From contig JADGRF010000116.1 of assembly GCA_017881055.1 (NCBI GenBank), forward strand, positions 1-64,000: DNA of 64,000 nucleotides, written 5' to 3'. Under the pieces are notes generated by a model. It saw only the letters and a list, made by a program, of their open reading frames with translations. It was not told where the DNA came from and searched no databases. The translations under genes were made by a program, and so were the position numbers. Shown piece after piece: positions 30,371 to 39,400 of the stretch (positions are counted from its first letter, which is position 1; the number at the start of each line of letters is the position of its first letter). Source of the stretch: Sandaracinaceae bacterium (lineage in GTDB: Bacteria; Myxococcota_A; Polyangia; Polyangiales; JAFGIB01).

Positions 30371-32026
30371 TCAGCCCTTGGGCGTATCGCCGTGTACGTA
30401 CACTCTCGTGCCGAGATCTTTGTCTGTGGGATATACGCCGTGCCAGTGCTCGGGCATGGTGGGGGTTGCCCACAAGAACAACCACTTCGCGTCCGTTGGA
30501 GCGAGGTTCACGCAGCCGTGGCTGTGCGGGCGGCCGAAGCTGTTGTGCCAGAACGCGGCGTGCAGCGCATACGCGAGCTGGAAGTACATCACGTAGGGCA
30601 CGTCTTCGATCGAGTACGGACCATCGAGCGCGTGATCACCATCCATCGTGGCGGTGACGTGCTTTGCGGTGATGCGAAACGAGCCCACCGGGGTGACGAA
30701 GTTGCGTAGCGGATCGAGCTCGTCTTTGACGCGCCCGCTCGAGATCAACGTCGCGTACACGGGTCTATCGCCGACATACGCCACCAAGCTCTGCGTCGTG
30801 AGATTCACGTCGATCCATTTTTCGTCGACGCCGACTTCAGGCGGACGCTCCCGCGCTTCGACACGCGTCACGTCTTTCTCCGGGTAGTACGTCCCGTTCG
30901 GACCCACGTAATACTCTTTGTCGTGGAACGTCGCTGTCGACGCGATCGGAAACATGAAGTGATAGCCTGGGTGCCCTGCCCCGTGAATGCGGCCCTTCGC
31001 ATCGAGCGCGTACGCCTGCACGTTCTTCGACATCACGAACGCGATCGGCAGCGCGACCCCGACACCTGCGCCCGCATCCGCTGCGCCTGGCTCCGCCTTG
31101 AGCTCGACACCGTGGAACTCGGAGGGCTCGACCATCCATAGGCGACTCTTCGGAATGAAGCCCGTGCTCTGTGTCTGCCAGTAGCTCCGCGCACCCTTGC
31201 TGATCTCGCGGTCGAGGCTGACGTAGAAGCCGCGTTCCATGCGGCGCATCAACACACTGCCCTGATCGCCCATCAGCGAAGCGAGCGTCGGTGGACCTTC
31301 TGGCTCGGGCTCACCCGCGCCCGGATTGCCGGCAATTTCGGGAGCGGACACCGTCGCAGTTGCAGCTGACGTAGACGTCTGTGCCTCGAACACGGGTTGC
31401 CCGCCGGGCGCGTTGCTCGGCGTGGCCGGCGATCCAGGCTCCGCTGGAGGGCTGGGAACAGGAACCACCCCAGCATCCGTCGCCGTGACTACGAGGCCGG
31501 GGATCTTGTAGCCCTCGTATTGCGCGGCTTCCTCGTCGGTCGGCAGGCGCCGGTACACGGGTGTGTTCTTCGACTTGCTGTAGCCGTACGGGTACGGCAT
31601 CGGCTTGTCGAACACAGGCTGAGTCGGACGCCGCGCGGGCAAACGCTTTCCGGTGAACGGCGTCACGTCGGCGGTGGCGCAGGCGAAGCCTCCCGTCTCG
31701 AGCTCGTACCAACCCTTGCGACAATCTTCGAAGCCGACGGGTTTGCTGGTGGTCGCCATCAGCACGGCGCCGCCACGCAGATAGCCGCGACGCTTCGCCT
31801 CTTTGGTCGGCGCCGCGCGGACCTTCGACGCGAACCGGCTGGCGAACAGACGCACCGGTGGACCGTCGTCAACCGGCGGCGCAGGCGGCGGCGCAGGCTT
31901 CACGGCCACCGGTTTCGCCGCTCCCTCGTTCGACCCGGAACGCGCGCAGCGAGTGAGCGCAAGCGCAAGCCACGCGCAGGCGAGCACGCGCGCGAGCATC
32001 ACGACGGTGGTCTTCGCTGACATCAT
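30371..32026 (-). CDS. L,D-transpeptidase (YkuD) with long N-terminal region, probable lipoprotein
   Basis: A 551-residue exported protein. Signal-like N-terminus (TTVVMLARVLACAWLALALTRC) ends in a cysteine with a non-standard lipobox (LTRC). An SH3-like part (about 60-120), a Pro/Ala-rich linker, and a C-terminal YkuD domain (about 395-545) follow. The catalytic motif is HNSFGRPHSHGCVNLAP with Cys505. It should cross-link peptidoglycan 3-3 or attach proteins to it. Two adjacent ATGs (32026 and 32023) are candidate starts; a GTG at 32056 is less likely. It is divergent from the anchored protein at 32140. Confidence 0.85.
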   Translation of the reverse strand: MMSAKTTVVMLARVLACAWLALALTRCARSGSNEGAAKPVAVKPAPPPAPPVDDGPPVRLFASRFASKVRAAPTKEAKRRGYLRGGAVLMATTSKPVGFEDCRKGWYELETGGFACATADVTPFTGKRLPARRPTQPVFDKPMPYPYGYSKSKNTPVYRRLPTDEEAAQYEGYKIPGLVVTATDAGVVPVPSPPAEPGSPATPSNAPGGQPVFEAQTSTSAATATVSAPEIAGNPGAGEPEPEGPPTLASLMGDQGSVLMRRMERGFYVSLDREISKGARSYWQTQSTGFIPKSRLWMVEPSEFHGVELKAEPGAADAGAGVGVALPIAFVMSKNVQAYALDAKGRIHGAGHPGYHFMFPIASTATFHDKEYYVGPNGTYYPEKDVTRVEARERPPEVGVDEKWIDVNLTTQSLVAYVGDRPVYATLISSGRVKDELDPLRNFVTPVGSFRITAKHVTATMDGDHALDGPYSIEDVPYVMYFQLAYALHAAFWHNSFGRPHSHGCVNLAPTDAKWLFLWATPTMPEHWHGVYPTDKDLGTRVYVHGDTPKG

Positions 32027-32139
32027 GACGCACGTTTCGGGAGCGACAGATTTCACGACCCGCGCCGCCGGTCAACCCTCGAAACGTGCTGCGTGCGCGA
32101 TGCCAGTCGTTCTTGCGAGTGAGCTGCAAGCGAACCACC

Positions 32140-33414
32140 ATGGCGCCCGTGACGTCGTCGCGCATGGGCAGTATCGGGGGTCTCGGCGCGTCACTGTGCT
32201 TGCACCTGCTCGTCGTCGTCGCTGTGCGTTGGGCGGGCGCACTGCCGGACGTGGGCTTCGAGATCGAGCTGCCATCGCAGATCGAGTTTGGCGTCGCCGA
32301 TGGCGCGAACGTGCCGAGCGGTGCGAGCGACCCCAAGACGGGGGCGCCCTCGACTGGAGCACCGCCAGCGGCGACAGCAGCGATCACGCAGCCCGGTCCC
32401 AAGCCCGTCCCGCCCAAGCCGAAGCCCAAGAAGACGCCCAAGAAGACGCCAGCGGTGCCGGACGCGGGTGTCAGCGAAAGCGGCGACGGCGGTGCGAACA
32501 GCAAGCACGCACAGCCACCTGCGCTCGCAGCCTACGCGCCGCAAGGCGCTCAGCTCGCGCTGCGCGTCAACCTCGATCGCGTGCGTACCTCCGGACTCGC
32601 GACGGACGCGGAGAGCCTGCTGCAAGCCATCCCAGATTTTCGCATGATCCTCGACGGCTCCGGTGTCGATCCGCTCAACGATCTTTCGCGACTCTTCCTC
32701 GCGTCACCGAATCTGCAGCGCGAGAGCCTGGTGATGGCGGGGCGGTACATCGGCGATGAAGATGTGCCGCGGCGTGCGGTCGCACGGCTCGCCGAGGCAC
32801 GCGGCACGACCGCTAGCTGGCGGAAGAAAGGCGGCATCGCGATCGCGCCGTGGGAGAACGCGGACGCAACACCACGCATCCTTGCGCTGCTCGGACCGTC
32901 GCTGTTCGCAATCACACGCGTCGATGATCTGCCCCGCATCTTGGGCGTCGCCAAGGCCCTCGCCGCGCGCAACCAGAAGCCGGGCGCCCAGCCGCCCGAT
33001 GCGACTGACGCGCTGCTGGCGATGGACACAGACGAGGTCGTGGCGTTCTCCGTGGAAAATGCCAAGAGCTTCGTGCGCGGCGACCATGCGCACGTACCCG
33101 AGCGCCTGGAGATCTCGATCCGTTTCGCCACGGAGGAAACCGTGGAAGTCCGCTCCAAAGGCGTGTTCGACAATTCGGAAGAAGCCCAGCGAGCGCTCGA
33201 GTTCTGGAGCGACACGCAGAAACGCTTTGCCAGCCATCCCTTGGTAGCCCTGATCGGCATGTCGGAGCCGGTACGGGAAACCACGCTGATCGTGACGGGT
33301 ACCGAGCTCACGGCCAACACACGCTTCACGCTCGATCAAGCCCGCCGCTTGCTCGGATTCGCGCACGATGCACTGGCAACACATCCCCCTGCTTCACCGC
33401 CGCCCGGGCAGTGA
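32140..33414 (+). CDS. Anchored protein with Pro/Lys linker, TonB-like N-terminus, unknown function
   Basis: A 424-residue protein with a single N-terminal membrane segment (residues about 12-33). A short acidic region and a Pro/Lys-rich stretch (PKPVPPKPKPKKTPKKTP, about 88-112) resemble the periplasm-spanning part of TonB proteins. The remaining 290 residues form a globular domain (QLALRVNLDRVRTSGLATDAESLLQAIPDF...) with no TonB C-terminal motif. I do not recognise a named family; similar proteins are common in myxobacteria. ATG 32140 is preferred over GTG 32086, which would put basic sequence before the anchor. It precedes the zinc-ribbon gene by 39 bases. Confidence 0.68.
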   Translation: MAPVTSSRMGSIGGLGASLCLHLLVVVAVRWAGALPDVGFEIELPSQIEFGVADGANVPSGASDPKTGAPSTGAPPAATAAITQPGPKPVPPKPKPKKTPKKTPAVPDAGVSESGDGGANSKHAQPPALAAYAPQGAQLALRVNLDRVRTSGLATDAESLLQAIPDFRMILDGSGVDPLNDLSRLFLASPNLQRESLVMAGRYIGDEDVPRRAVARLAEARGTTASWRKKGGIAIAPWENADATPRILALLGPSLFAITRVDDLPRILGVAKALAARNQKPGAQPPDATDALLAMDTDEVVAFSVENAKSFVRGDHAHVPERLEISIRFATEETVEVRSKGVFDNSEEAQRALEFWSDTQKRFASHPLVALIGMSEPVRETTLIVTGTELTANTRFTLDQARRLLGFAHDALATHPPASPPPGQ

Positions 33415-33453
33415 TACGCTGGGCGCGCCGGCGAAGGCCGCGGGAGGTTGCGC

Positions 33454-33630
33454 ATGGAATGTCCGCGTTGCGGCGAAGAGGTCGATGAGCTCGTCACGGT
33501 GCAAGCCAACGGCAAGCGCGTGCGTGCATGCGACGACTGCGTGAGCGCCCTAAACGAAGAGGCCGAGATCGCGGATGAAGCGACCTCGGCCATGAAGGGC
33601 ATGATGGAGTACAAGGGCGGTCGCCGCTAA
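33454..33630 (+). CDS. Small zinc-ribbon protein
   Basis: A 58-residue protein. Two CxxC pairs (CPRC at residues 3-6 and CDDC) are separated by about 20 residues and form a zinc ribbon. The C-terminal half is acidic and helical (ALNEEAEIADEATSAMKGMMEYKGGRR). GGGAGG lies seven bases upstream of ATG 33454. No function can be given; similar short proteins may act as regulators or assembly factors. It follows the anchored protein on the same strand. Confidence 0.75.
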   Translation: MECPRCGEEVDELVTVQANGKRVRACDDCVSALNEEAEIADEATSAMKGMMEYKGGRR

Positions 33631-33674
33631 CGGCCTTCCACGCTCATGCGCGGTACATGCCCCGCGCGCTCAGC

Positions 33675-33983
33675 TCAGAGCTGCTTGAGGCGCTTCATCG
33701 GCGACGCGCGCACCTTGCGCGATGCGGGCTTGGCCGGGAAATCTCGCTCCTGCTTCGTGAACGGGTCGACGCCCTTGTGCGCGGGCTTGGCCGGCACGAC
33801 TTTCACCTTGAGCTTGACGACGTCGGGAACGACGAACTCGCCCGGGCCCTTCTCGCCGAGCTCGCGCTCCACGAGGGTGAGCAACTCGGTCAGCAGGTTT
33901 TGGACGTCTTTTTTCGAGACGCCGCTCTTCTCGGACAGCTCAGTGATGATCTGGGCTTTGCTCATGCGCTTGTCGGTGGCCAT
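33675..33983 (-). CDS. HU-family DNA-binding protein, variant form
   Basis: A 102-residue nucleoid protein. The helical N-terminal half (MSKAQIITELSEKSGVSKKDVQNLLTELLTLVERELGEKGPGEFVVPDVVKLKVK) is HU-like. The arm region differs from E. coli HU: VVPAKPAHKGVDPFTKQERDF followed by PAKPASRKVRASPMKRLKQL, i.e. a Pro/Lys-rich sequence instead of the usual RNPRTGE arm tip. This variant form is widespread in myxobacteria. It has a strong AGGAGG six bases upstream of ATG 33983. A pair of DnaA-box-like sites lies about 200 bases upstream. Convergent with the zinc-ribbon gene. Confidence 0.85.
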   Translation of the reverse strand: MATDKRMSKAQIITELSEKSGVSKKDVQNLLTELLTLVERELGEKGPGEFVVPDVVKLKVKVVPAKPAHKGVDPFTKQERDFPAKPASRKVRASPMKRLKQL

Positions 33984-34286
33984 TCGAATCCTCCTGGGGG
34001 ACGGCATGCGCACCGCAAAACCGGGTAGCGCGTGAGCGGGAGTAAACACGCCTGGCGTAACCGAAACAAGTGGGATTGCGAGAGGATGCGAAGTCCGTCG
34101 CGTGCCGTGTCGATGAGGCAGCCGGGGCCACGCTCCGGCGCCCCCGAGCGAAGTCGATGCCGGAGCCGGCCAGCCGACGGCCGATTTATACACAGGCTAT
34201 CCACAGAGGCCGTCATGGGTTCGCCGGCGCGCGCTCGTTCCCGCGCACGGCTGCCATCGCCCATGCAAGCCACTGATAGTACTCGG
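33984..34286. other. Intergenic region upstream of the HU-like gene
   Basis: This 303-base gap lies between the ybeY stop and the HU-like start, both on the minus strand. It contains no supported ORF. It holds two DnaA-box-like sites (34186-34205) and presumably the HU promoter. A third weaker match (TTATTCACC at 34287) overlaps the ybeY stop codon. Confidence 0.5.
34186..34205 (+). promoter_or_regulatory. Two adjacent DnaA-box-like 9-mers
   Basis: TTATACACA (34186-34194) matches the TTATNCACA consensus exactly. CTATCCACA (34197-34205) differs from the consensus only in the first base. They are spaced 11 bases start to start (one helical turn) in the same orientation. No dnaA, dnaN or gidA is nearby, so this is more likely a DnaA-responsive site upstream of the HU-like gene than oriC. 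Chance occurrence of one box in this window is not negligible. Confidence 0.35.
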
Positions 34287-34811
34287 TTATTCACCACTTC
34301 GCGGTCGTTGACCGGGGCGTCTCTTGCTGCGTCCGGATACGGGTCCACCGTGTTTTTCCACGGGAGCACGCTCCGCCAAAGCGGCCGCCATTAACAGGTG
34401 GGTGCGGGCGGTCATCCTCCGCTCCTCCGTGCGCGTCGCGTGGTCGAAGCCGAGCAAATGTAGGAGCCCGTGAGCCAATAACATACACATTTCGAGGTCC
34501 GCCGTGACCCCGTGCTGCCTGGCCTGGCGTGCCGTCGTGGGCAGAGAAATCACGATATCCCCGAGCGCAGGCGCCACGGACACGATCGCCTGACCCTCGC
34601 CCATTGCGAACGCAAGGACGTCGGTTGGACGATCGAAGCCGCGATGCTGTCGGTTGAGCACACGCATCACCTGGTCGTCACACAGCAGGAGCGAGAGCTG
34701 CGCATCCTCGAGCTCGAGCGCGCGCAACATGCGCACCGCGAGCAGCTCGATGCGAGCCTGCGTCGCGCGCACCTCACGCTTCCGTCCTTGATAATGCACG
34801 AGCGCGGGCAT
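34287..34811 (-). CDS. ybeY: Endoribonuclease YbeY
   Basis: A 174-residue zinc-dependent RNase for rRNA 3'-end maturation and ribosome quality control. The metal motif is HGLLHLLGFDH (H114, H118, H124), preceded by DDQVMRVLNRQHRGFDRPTDVLAF and the strand GDIVISL. The C-terminal 45 residues (Arg/Pro-rich) exceed the family core. The frame continues far upstream antisense to the biotin carboxylase gene, but homology begins at ATG 34811 (MPALVHYQG), and that extension is not coding. It is divergent from the carboxylase gene. Confidence 0.92.
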   Translation of the reverse strand: MPALVHYQGRKREVRATQARIELLAVRMLRALELEDAQLSLLLCDDQVMRVLNRQHRGFDRPTDVLAFAMGEGQAIVSVAPALGDIVISLPTTARQARQHGVTADLEMCMLLAHGLLHLLGFDHATRTEERRMTARTHLLMAAALAERAPVEKHGGPVSGRSKRRPGQRPRSGE

Positions 34812-34910
34812 CGGCGAACAATGACGAGCGCAGCGCGCGAGCGTCAAGCGCAGCACGCGCGAACGCGTGCGCTTCCCATGCTCGGACGACACGAGTAGGC
34901 TCGCGAGCCC

Positions 34911-36311
34911 ATGTTCGAGAAGATCTTGATCGCCAATCGCGGTGAAATTGCCGTGCGCATCGCGCGCACCTGCGAACGTCTCGGCATCGCGACCGTCGCC
35001 GTGTACAGCGAAGTGGAGCAGGACAGCCTGCACGCGCAGACCTGCGACGAATCCGTGTGCATCGGCCCGGCGCGCGTGAGCGAGTCGTACCTGAATCAAG
35101 CTGCGATCATCGAAGCCGCCAAGAAGACCGGTGCGCAGGCGATCCATCCCGGCTACGGCCTGCTCAGCGAGAACGCGAGCTTCGTGCGCGCGGTCGAAGC
35201 GGCGGGCCTCGTGTTCATCGGACCAACCGCGGATGCGATCGAGTTGTTCGGCGACAAGATTCGCGCGCGCGCGGTAGCCGTGCAAACGGGCGTGCGCGTC
35301 ACCCCTGGCACCGACACGCCGATCGCGGACTTGACCGAAGCTCGCGCGGAAGCGGATCGCATCGGCTACCCGATCCTCGTGAAGGCTGCGGCTGGCGGCG
35401 GCGGCATCGGCATGCAGATCGCCGAAGACGACGAGTCCCTGGAGAAGGCGCTGGAAACGTGCCGCAGCCGCGCGCGCTCGGCGTTTGGCGACGACCGCGT
35501 ATACCTCGAGCGCTATCTCGAACGCCCGCGGCACATCGAAGTGCAGGTCGTCGCGGACAAGCACGGCAACTATGTCGCGCTCGGCGAGCGCGAGTGCAGC
35601 GTGCAACGGCGACACCAGAAGATCGTCGAAGAGTCGCCGGCCCCCGCGCTTTTCTTCAACGCGCGCGGCGAAGAGAAGCGCGTCGCGCTGTTCGACGCCG
35701 CGCTGCGCATCGCGCGCGAAGTCGGCTATCACAGCACGGGCACCGCGGAGTTCATCATGGACACGCAGGGTCGTTTCTACTTCATGGAATGGAATCCACG
35801 CCTGCAGGTCGAGCACGTGGTCACCGAGATGTGCACGGGCCTGGACTTGGTCGAGATTCAGCTGCGCATCGCGGCGGGCGAAGAGCTCGCCAACAATGTG
35901 CTGCGCGCGGAGCCACGAGGCCACGCCATCGAGGCTCGGATTTACGCAGAGGAGCCCGACAAGGGCTTCTTGCCGCGACCGGGCGAAGTGAAGACGCTGC
36001 GCTTCCCGCCGCTCGCACCGGGCACGCTGCGCATCGAGACCGGCATCGCACCCGGCTCGAAGGTCACGTCGCACTATGATCCGTTGGTCGCCAAGGTCGT
36101 GACCTTCGGCGCAACGCGGCACCAAGCCGTGCTCACGCTCGATCGCGTGCTCGCCGAGACCGAGATCGAGCCGTTGATCACGAACATCGAGTTCCTGCGC
36201 CGTGTGCTCGCACACGACTCGTTTCGCGCCGGCGAATACGACACCGACTTCACCGAGCGCTTGATGGCCGAGCGCGCCGAAGCCGCCAACGAGCCCGCTC
36301 CCGCGACCTGA
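34911..36311 (+). CDS. accC: Biotin carboxylase subunit of an acyl-CoA carboxylase
   Basis: A 466-residue ATP-grasp enzyme that carboxylates biotin on a carrier protein. FEKILIANRGEIAVRIARTCERLG at the N-terminus, VKAAAGGGGIGMQ (glycine-rich lid), and FYFMEWNPRLQVEHVVTEM (active site) are complete, with the C-terminal EARIYAEEPDKGFLP. The carrier and carboxyltransferase are not adjacent but occur 22-25 kb downstream (57577-59694). It may serve acetyl-CoA and/or propionyl-CoA carboxylase. The gene starts at ATG 34911 and converges with enolase. Confidence 0.93.
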   Translation: MFEKILIANRGEIAVRIARTCERLGIATVAVYSEVEQDSLHAQTCDESVCIGPARVSESYLNQAAIIEAAKKTGAQAIHPGYGLLSENASFVRAVEAAGLVFIGPTADAIELFGDKIRARAVAVQTGVRVTPGTDTPIADLTEARAEADRIGYPILVKAAAGGGGIGMQIAEDDESLEKALETCRSRARSAFGDDRVYLERYLERPRHIEVQVVADKHGNYVALGERECSVQRRHQKIVEESPAPALFFNARGEEKRVALFDAALRIAREVGYHSTGTAEFIMDTQGRFYFMEWNPRLQVEHVVTEMCTGLDLVEIQLRIAAGEELANNVLRAEPRGHAIEARIYAEEPDKGFLPRPGEVKTLRFPPLAPGTLRIETGIAPGSKVTSHYDPLVAKVVTFGATRHQAVLTLDRVLAETEIEPLITNIEFLRRVLAHDSFRAGEYDTDFTERLMAERAEAANEPAPAT

Positions 36312-36357
36312 CGTTGGCTGTGAACAGCGTCACATGGCGCGCGAGACGCAAGCGAGG

Positions 36358-36430
36358 CGCGTTCCGGACCGAGGAGCGCGCGCAGCGTACGGCGGGGGTA
36401 CGTGAGCACGCAGCGCAGGTCCGGAACGTG
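36358..36430. repeat. Inverted repeat with nested CGTAC hairpin between convergent genes
   Basis: The perfect arms GTTCCGGACC (36361-36370) and GGTCCGGAAC (36418-36427) extend to 13 pairs with one wobble (36358-36430). Inside is CGTAC (36386-36390) / GTACG (36398-36402), with a GGCGGGG loop. The core AGCGTAC...GTACGTGA is shared with the element at 282-408, while outer arms differ. It lies between the biotin carboxylase and enolase stops and could terminate transcription from both sides. Confidence 0.6.
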
Positions 36431-36464
36431 GATCGCGCGGTGGATCGCGCGTCAGGCGATGCTG

Positions 36465-37826
<1,362 letters not shown>

Positions 37827-38007
37827 TCAAGCGCGATCGCAGTGCTCCGGGGCAGCCGGCCACTGCGCAATCAGGCGCTCGTACCGCCGACCGCCATCAA
37901 AACGCGACAAGAATGTCATAGTCGCCGGCGTTAGAACGCTGGTCATTGGGCCGAAACATATGGAATATTCCATTCATTTCAATCAGTTGCTCGTGTCGGC
38001 ACCGATC

Positions 38008-38023
38008 TGGCCTGGCACTTGCA
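38008..38023 (+). promoter_or_regulatory. Candidate sigma-54 promoter
   Basis: TGGCCT-GGCAC-TTGCA fits the -24/-12 pattern, with GG (38009-38010) and GC (38021-38022) separated by exactly ten bases. It lies 248 bases upstream of the Gly-rich lipoprotein ATG 38271, on the same strand. The -24 element matches TGGCAC at four of six positions. Myxobacteria use sigma-54 widely, but this is a weak prediction. Confidence 0.3.
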
Positions 38024-38123
38024 CAGTGTCCGTTCGCAGTCGACCACTTGAATAGGGTTCATAGCAGGCGGTCGGAGTGGTCACCGAAGTAGAGAGGCTA
38101 AGAACCCCGGTCCCTGGTTACGC

Positions 38124-38140
38124 GTCATTTGCAAAATGAC
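38124..38140. promoter_or_regulatory. Palindromic site upstream of the Gly-rich lipoprotein gene
   Basis: GTCATTT and AAATGAC form a perfect 7-base inverted repeat around GCA, about 130 bases before ATG 38271. It could be a repressor/activator site or an mRNA-leader hairpin. A second small inverted repeat, GGGTGA/TCACCC, lies at 38203-38221. Confidence 0.3.
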
Positions 38141-38270
38141 TTGATCTCGGGACAACGACACGTGTAAGAGGCCGTCAGAAAATTTGGATATTGGCAAACG
38201 AGGGGTGAAACATAATCACCCTTTTCTAGCAAGGCTCCCAGGGATGGCGGGCCGTCTCAGGAGGACTCTA

Positions 38271-38543
38271 ATGAAAGTGCTTGGAATGAAGAATTTGTTC
38301 GTAATGTTCGCGGCGTGCTTGGCTCTCAGCGCGACGATGGTCGGCTGCGGCGACGACAGCTCCCCCAAGGGTGACGGCGGCGCCGGCGACGGCGGCGCGG
38401 CTGGCAAGGCTGGCGGCGGCGGCTCGGCTGGCAAGGCTGGCACCGGCGGCACCGGCGGCTCGACGGCTGGCACCGGCGGCACCGGCGGCACGACCGGCGT
38501 TGACGCTGGTAGCGACACCGACTCGGGCACCGACGCAGGTTGA
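38271..38543 (+). CDS. Small Gly-rich repeat lipoprotein
   Basis: A 90-residue protein. The signal peptide (MKVLGMKNLFVMFAACLALSATMVGC) ends at Cys26. The mature part is almost entirely Gly/Ala/Ser/Thr/Lys repeats (GGAGDGGAAGKAGGGGSAGKAG..., TGGTGG) and then an acidic tail (DAGSDTDSGTDAG). ATG 38271 has AGGAGG upstream; the earlier in-frame start at 38184 has none. Low-complexity surface lipoproteins of this kind are frequent in Polyangiales. No partner or function is known. A strong terminator follows. Confidence 0.75.
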   Translation: MKVLGMKNLFVMFAACLALSATMVGCGDDSSPKGDGGAGDGGAAGKAGGGGSAGKAGTGGTGGSTAGTGGTGGTTGVDAGSDTDSGTDAG

Positions 38544-38568
38544 TCCCGTAGTTGATTGACACGGTAGG

Positions 38569-38605
38569 AGGCGGGTGAGCGAAAGCTCCCCCGCCTTTTG
38601 CTTTT
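38569..38605 (+). terminator. Strong intrinsic terminator of the Gly-rich lipoprotein gene
   Basis: Stem AGGCGGG-T-GAGC (38569-38580) pairs with GCTC-C-CCCGCCT (38585-38596) around a GAAA tetraloop, with one internal mismatch. It is followed by TTTTGCTTTT (38596-38605). Confidence 0.85.
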
Positions 38606-38857
38606 GAGCGCGCTGAAGCCGGAGCCTCTCTGCGGTCGGCTGTGCAGCTCGGGCTTCACTTCGCCGCTTCGAGCAGCGATTTGCCAGCGCAGGGCGGCGA
38701 CCACGGGATTTCGTCGCGAATCAAGGACGCGCGCGCAGACGGGTCCCTAGGCACGGCCGACGCAGAGTCGCGGTGGAAGGACCAAGCGAGCGGCCAATCA
38801 ACCTCCGGATCCCCGCTGTGAGATCCGCTGGGCGATCGTCTAGTGTACAAGGGGCGC
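38606..38857. other. Intergenic region without supported gene
   Basis: Beyond the terminator, 252 bases remain before the next lipoprotein start. A minus-strand frame ending at 38656 has a protein-like C-terminus (PPCAGKSLLEAAK) but neither a credible start nor a recognisable family, so I do not call it. Confidence 0.4.
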
Positions 38858-39367
38858 GTGCGTTCCGTACGAAGCGTCGCGGCCGTGCTCGTCTTGGGCC
38901 TTCTGGCAGCGGGTTGTGACACCGGGCCGACACGCGCGCAGGCCGCCGAAGAGGCGGCTGCCCGCGCGGCCGAGACAGTCGCGAAGAATGACCCCGAGCT
39001 TCAAGACCCACTCGGCGAAGCGGTGGCGGCGCAAGCCAAGACCAGCGCGCGCGGGTTCGTCAAAGTCGATCACCTGTGGCGCGGCGAGCTGACCGCGCAC
39101 GAACGGCGCTCGTTCCTGGTCGTGATGGTGTACGGACACTGCTACCGCTTCGTAGCGGCAGGCGGCGGCGGCGTGCGTGATCTCGATCTCGCGCTGCTCG
39201 ACGGCAACGGGGTCGAGATGCAGCGCGACGTAACCGAGGATCCGAATCCGGTCCTGGGCGAGCAGGCGTCGATCTGCCCGAGCGGGCCCGGCGCGTACCG
39301 CATCGAAGTGCGGATGCGTACCGGCGAAGGCCCGTTTGCGCTCGGACTGTTTCGCGACACGCAGTAG
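38858..39367 (+). CDS. Hypothetical lipoprotein
   Basis: A 169-residue exported protein. GTG 38858 starts a signal peptide (MRSVRSVAAVLVLGLLAAGC) with a good lipobox LAAGC. A GTG at 38843 would only prepend charged residues. An Ala/Glu-rich helical segment follows (about 25-45), then a beta domain (HLWRGELTAHERRSFLVVMVYGHCYRFVAAGGGGVRDLDLALLDGNG...) similar to myxobacterial proteins with a pre-peptidase-like C-terminal fold. No function is known. A hairpin repeat lies directly after its stop. Confidence 0.72.
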   Translation: MRSVRSVAAVLVLGLLAAGCDTGPTRAQAAEEAAARAAETVAKNDPELQDPLGEAVAAQAKTSARGFVKVDHLWRGELTAHERRSFLVVMVYGHCYRFVAAGGGGVRDLDLALLDGNGVEMQRDVTEDPNPVLGEQASICPSGPGAYRIEVRMRTGEGPFALGLFRDTQ

Positions 39368-39374
39368 CGCTTGG

Positions 39375-39396
39375 CGAAGCAGCCTTCGGCTCTTCG
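39375..39396. repeat. Hairpin repeat between convergent genes (minus orientation)
   Basis: Stem CGAAG (39375-39379) pairs with CTTCG (39392-39396), with inner stem AGCC/GGCT around TTC and a bulged C at 39380. On the minus strand this reads as the AGCC-GAA-GGCT-G element seen at 24643 and 27824. It sits between the stops of two convergent genes and may end transcription from both. Confidence 0.7.
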
Positions 39397-39400
39397 AGGT

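Noticed and set aside
34186-34205. DnaA-box pair as a replication origin
   Set aside because: There is no dnaA, dnaN, rnpA or parAB nearby, no AT-rich unwinding element and only two or three boxes. A regulatory site is more likely.
34812-36215. Upstream extension of the ybeY frame antisense to the biotin carboxylase gene
   Set aside because: YbeY similarity begins at 34811. The extension reads as His/Arg/Ala-rich noise and is fully opposite a conserved enzyme.
38656-38922. Minus-strand frame ending in PPCAGKSLLEAAK
   Set aside because: The C-terminus looks protein-like, but I cannot tie it to a family, the N-terminal part is noise and it overlaps the start of the lipoprotein gene on the other strand. 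It may be a decayed fragment.
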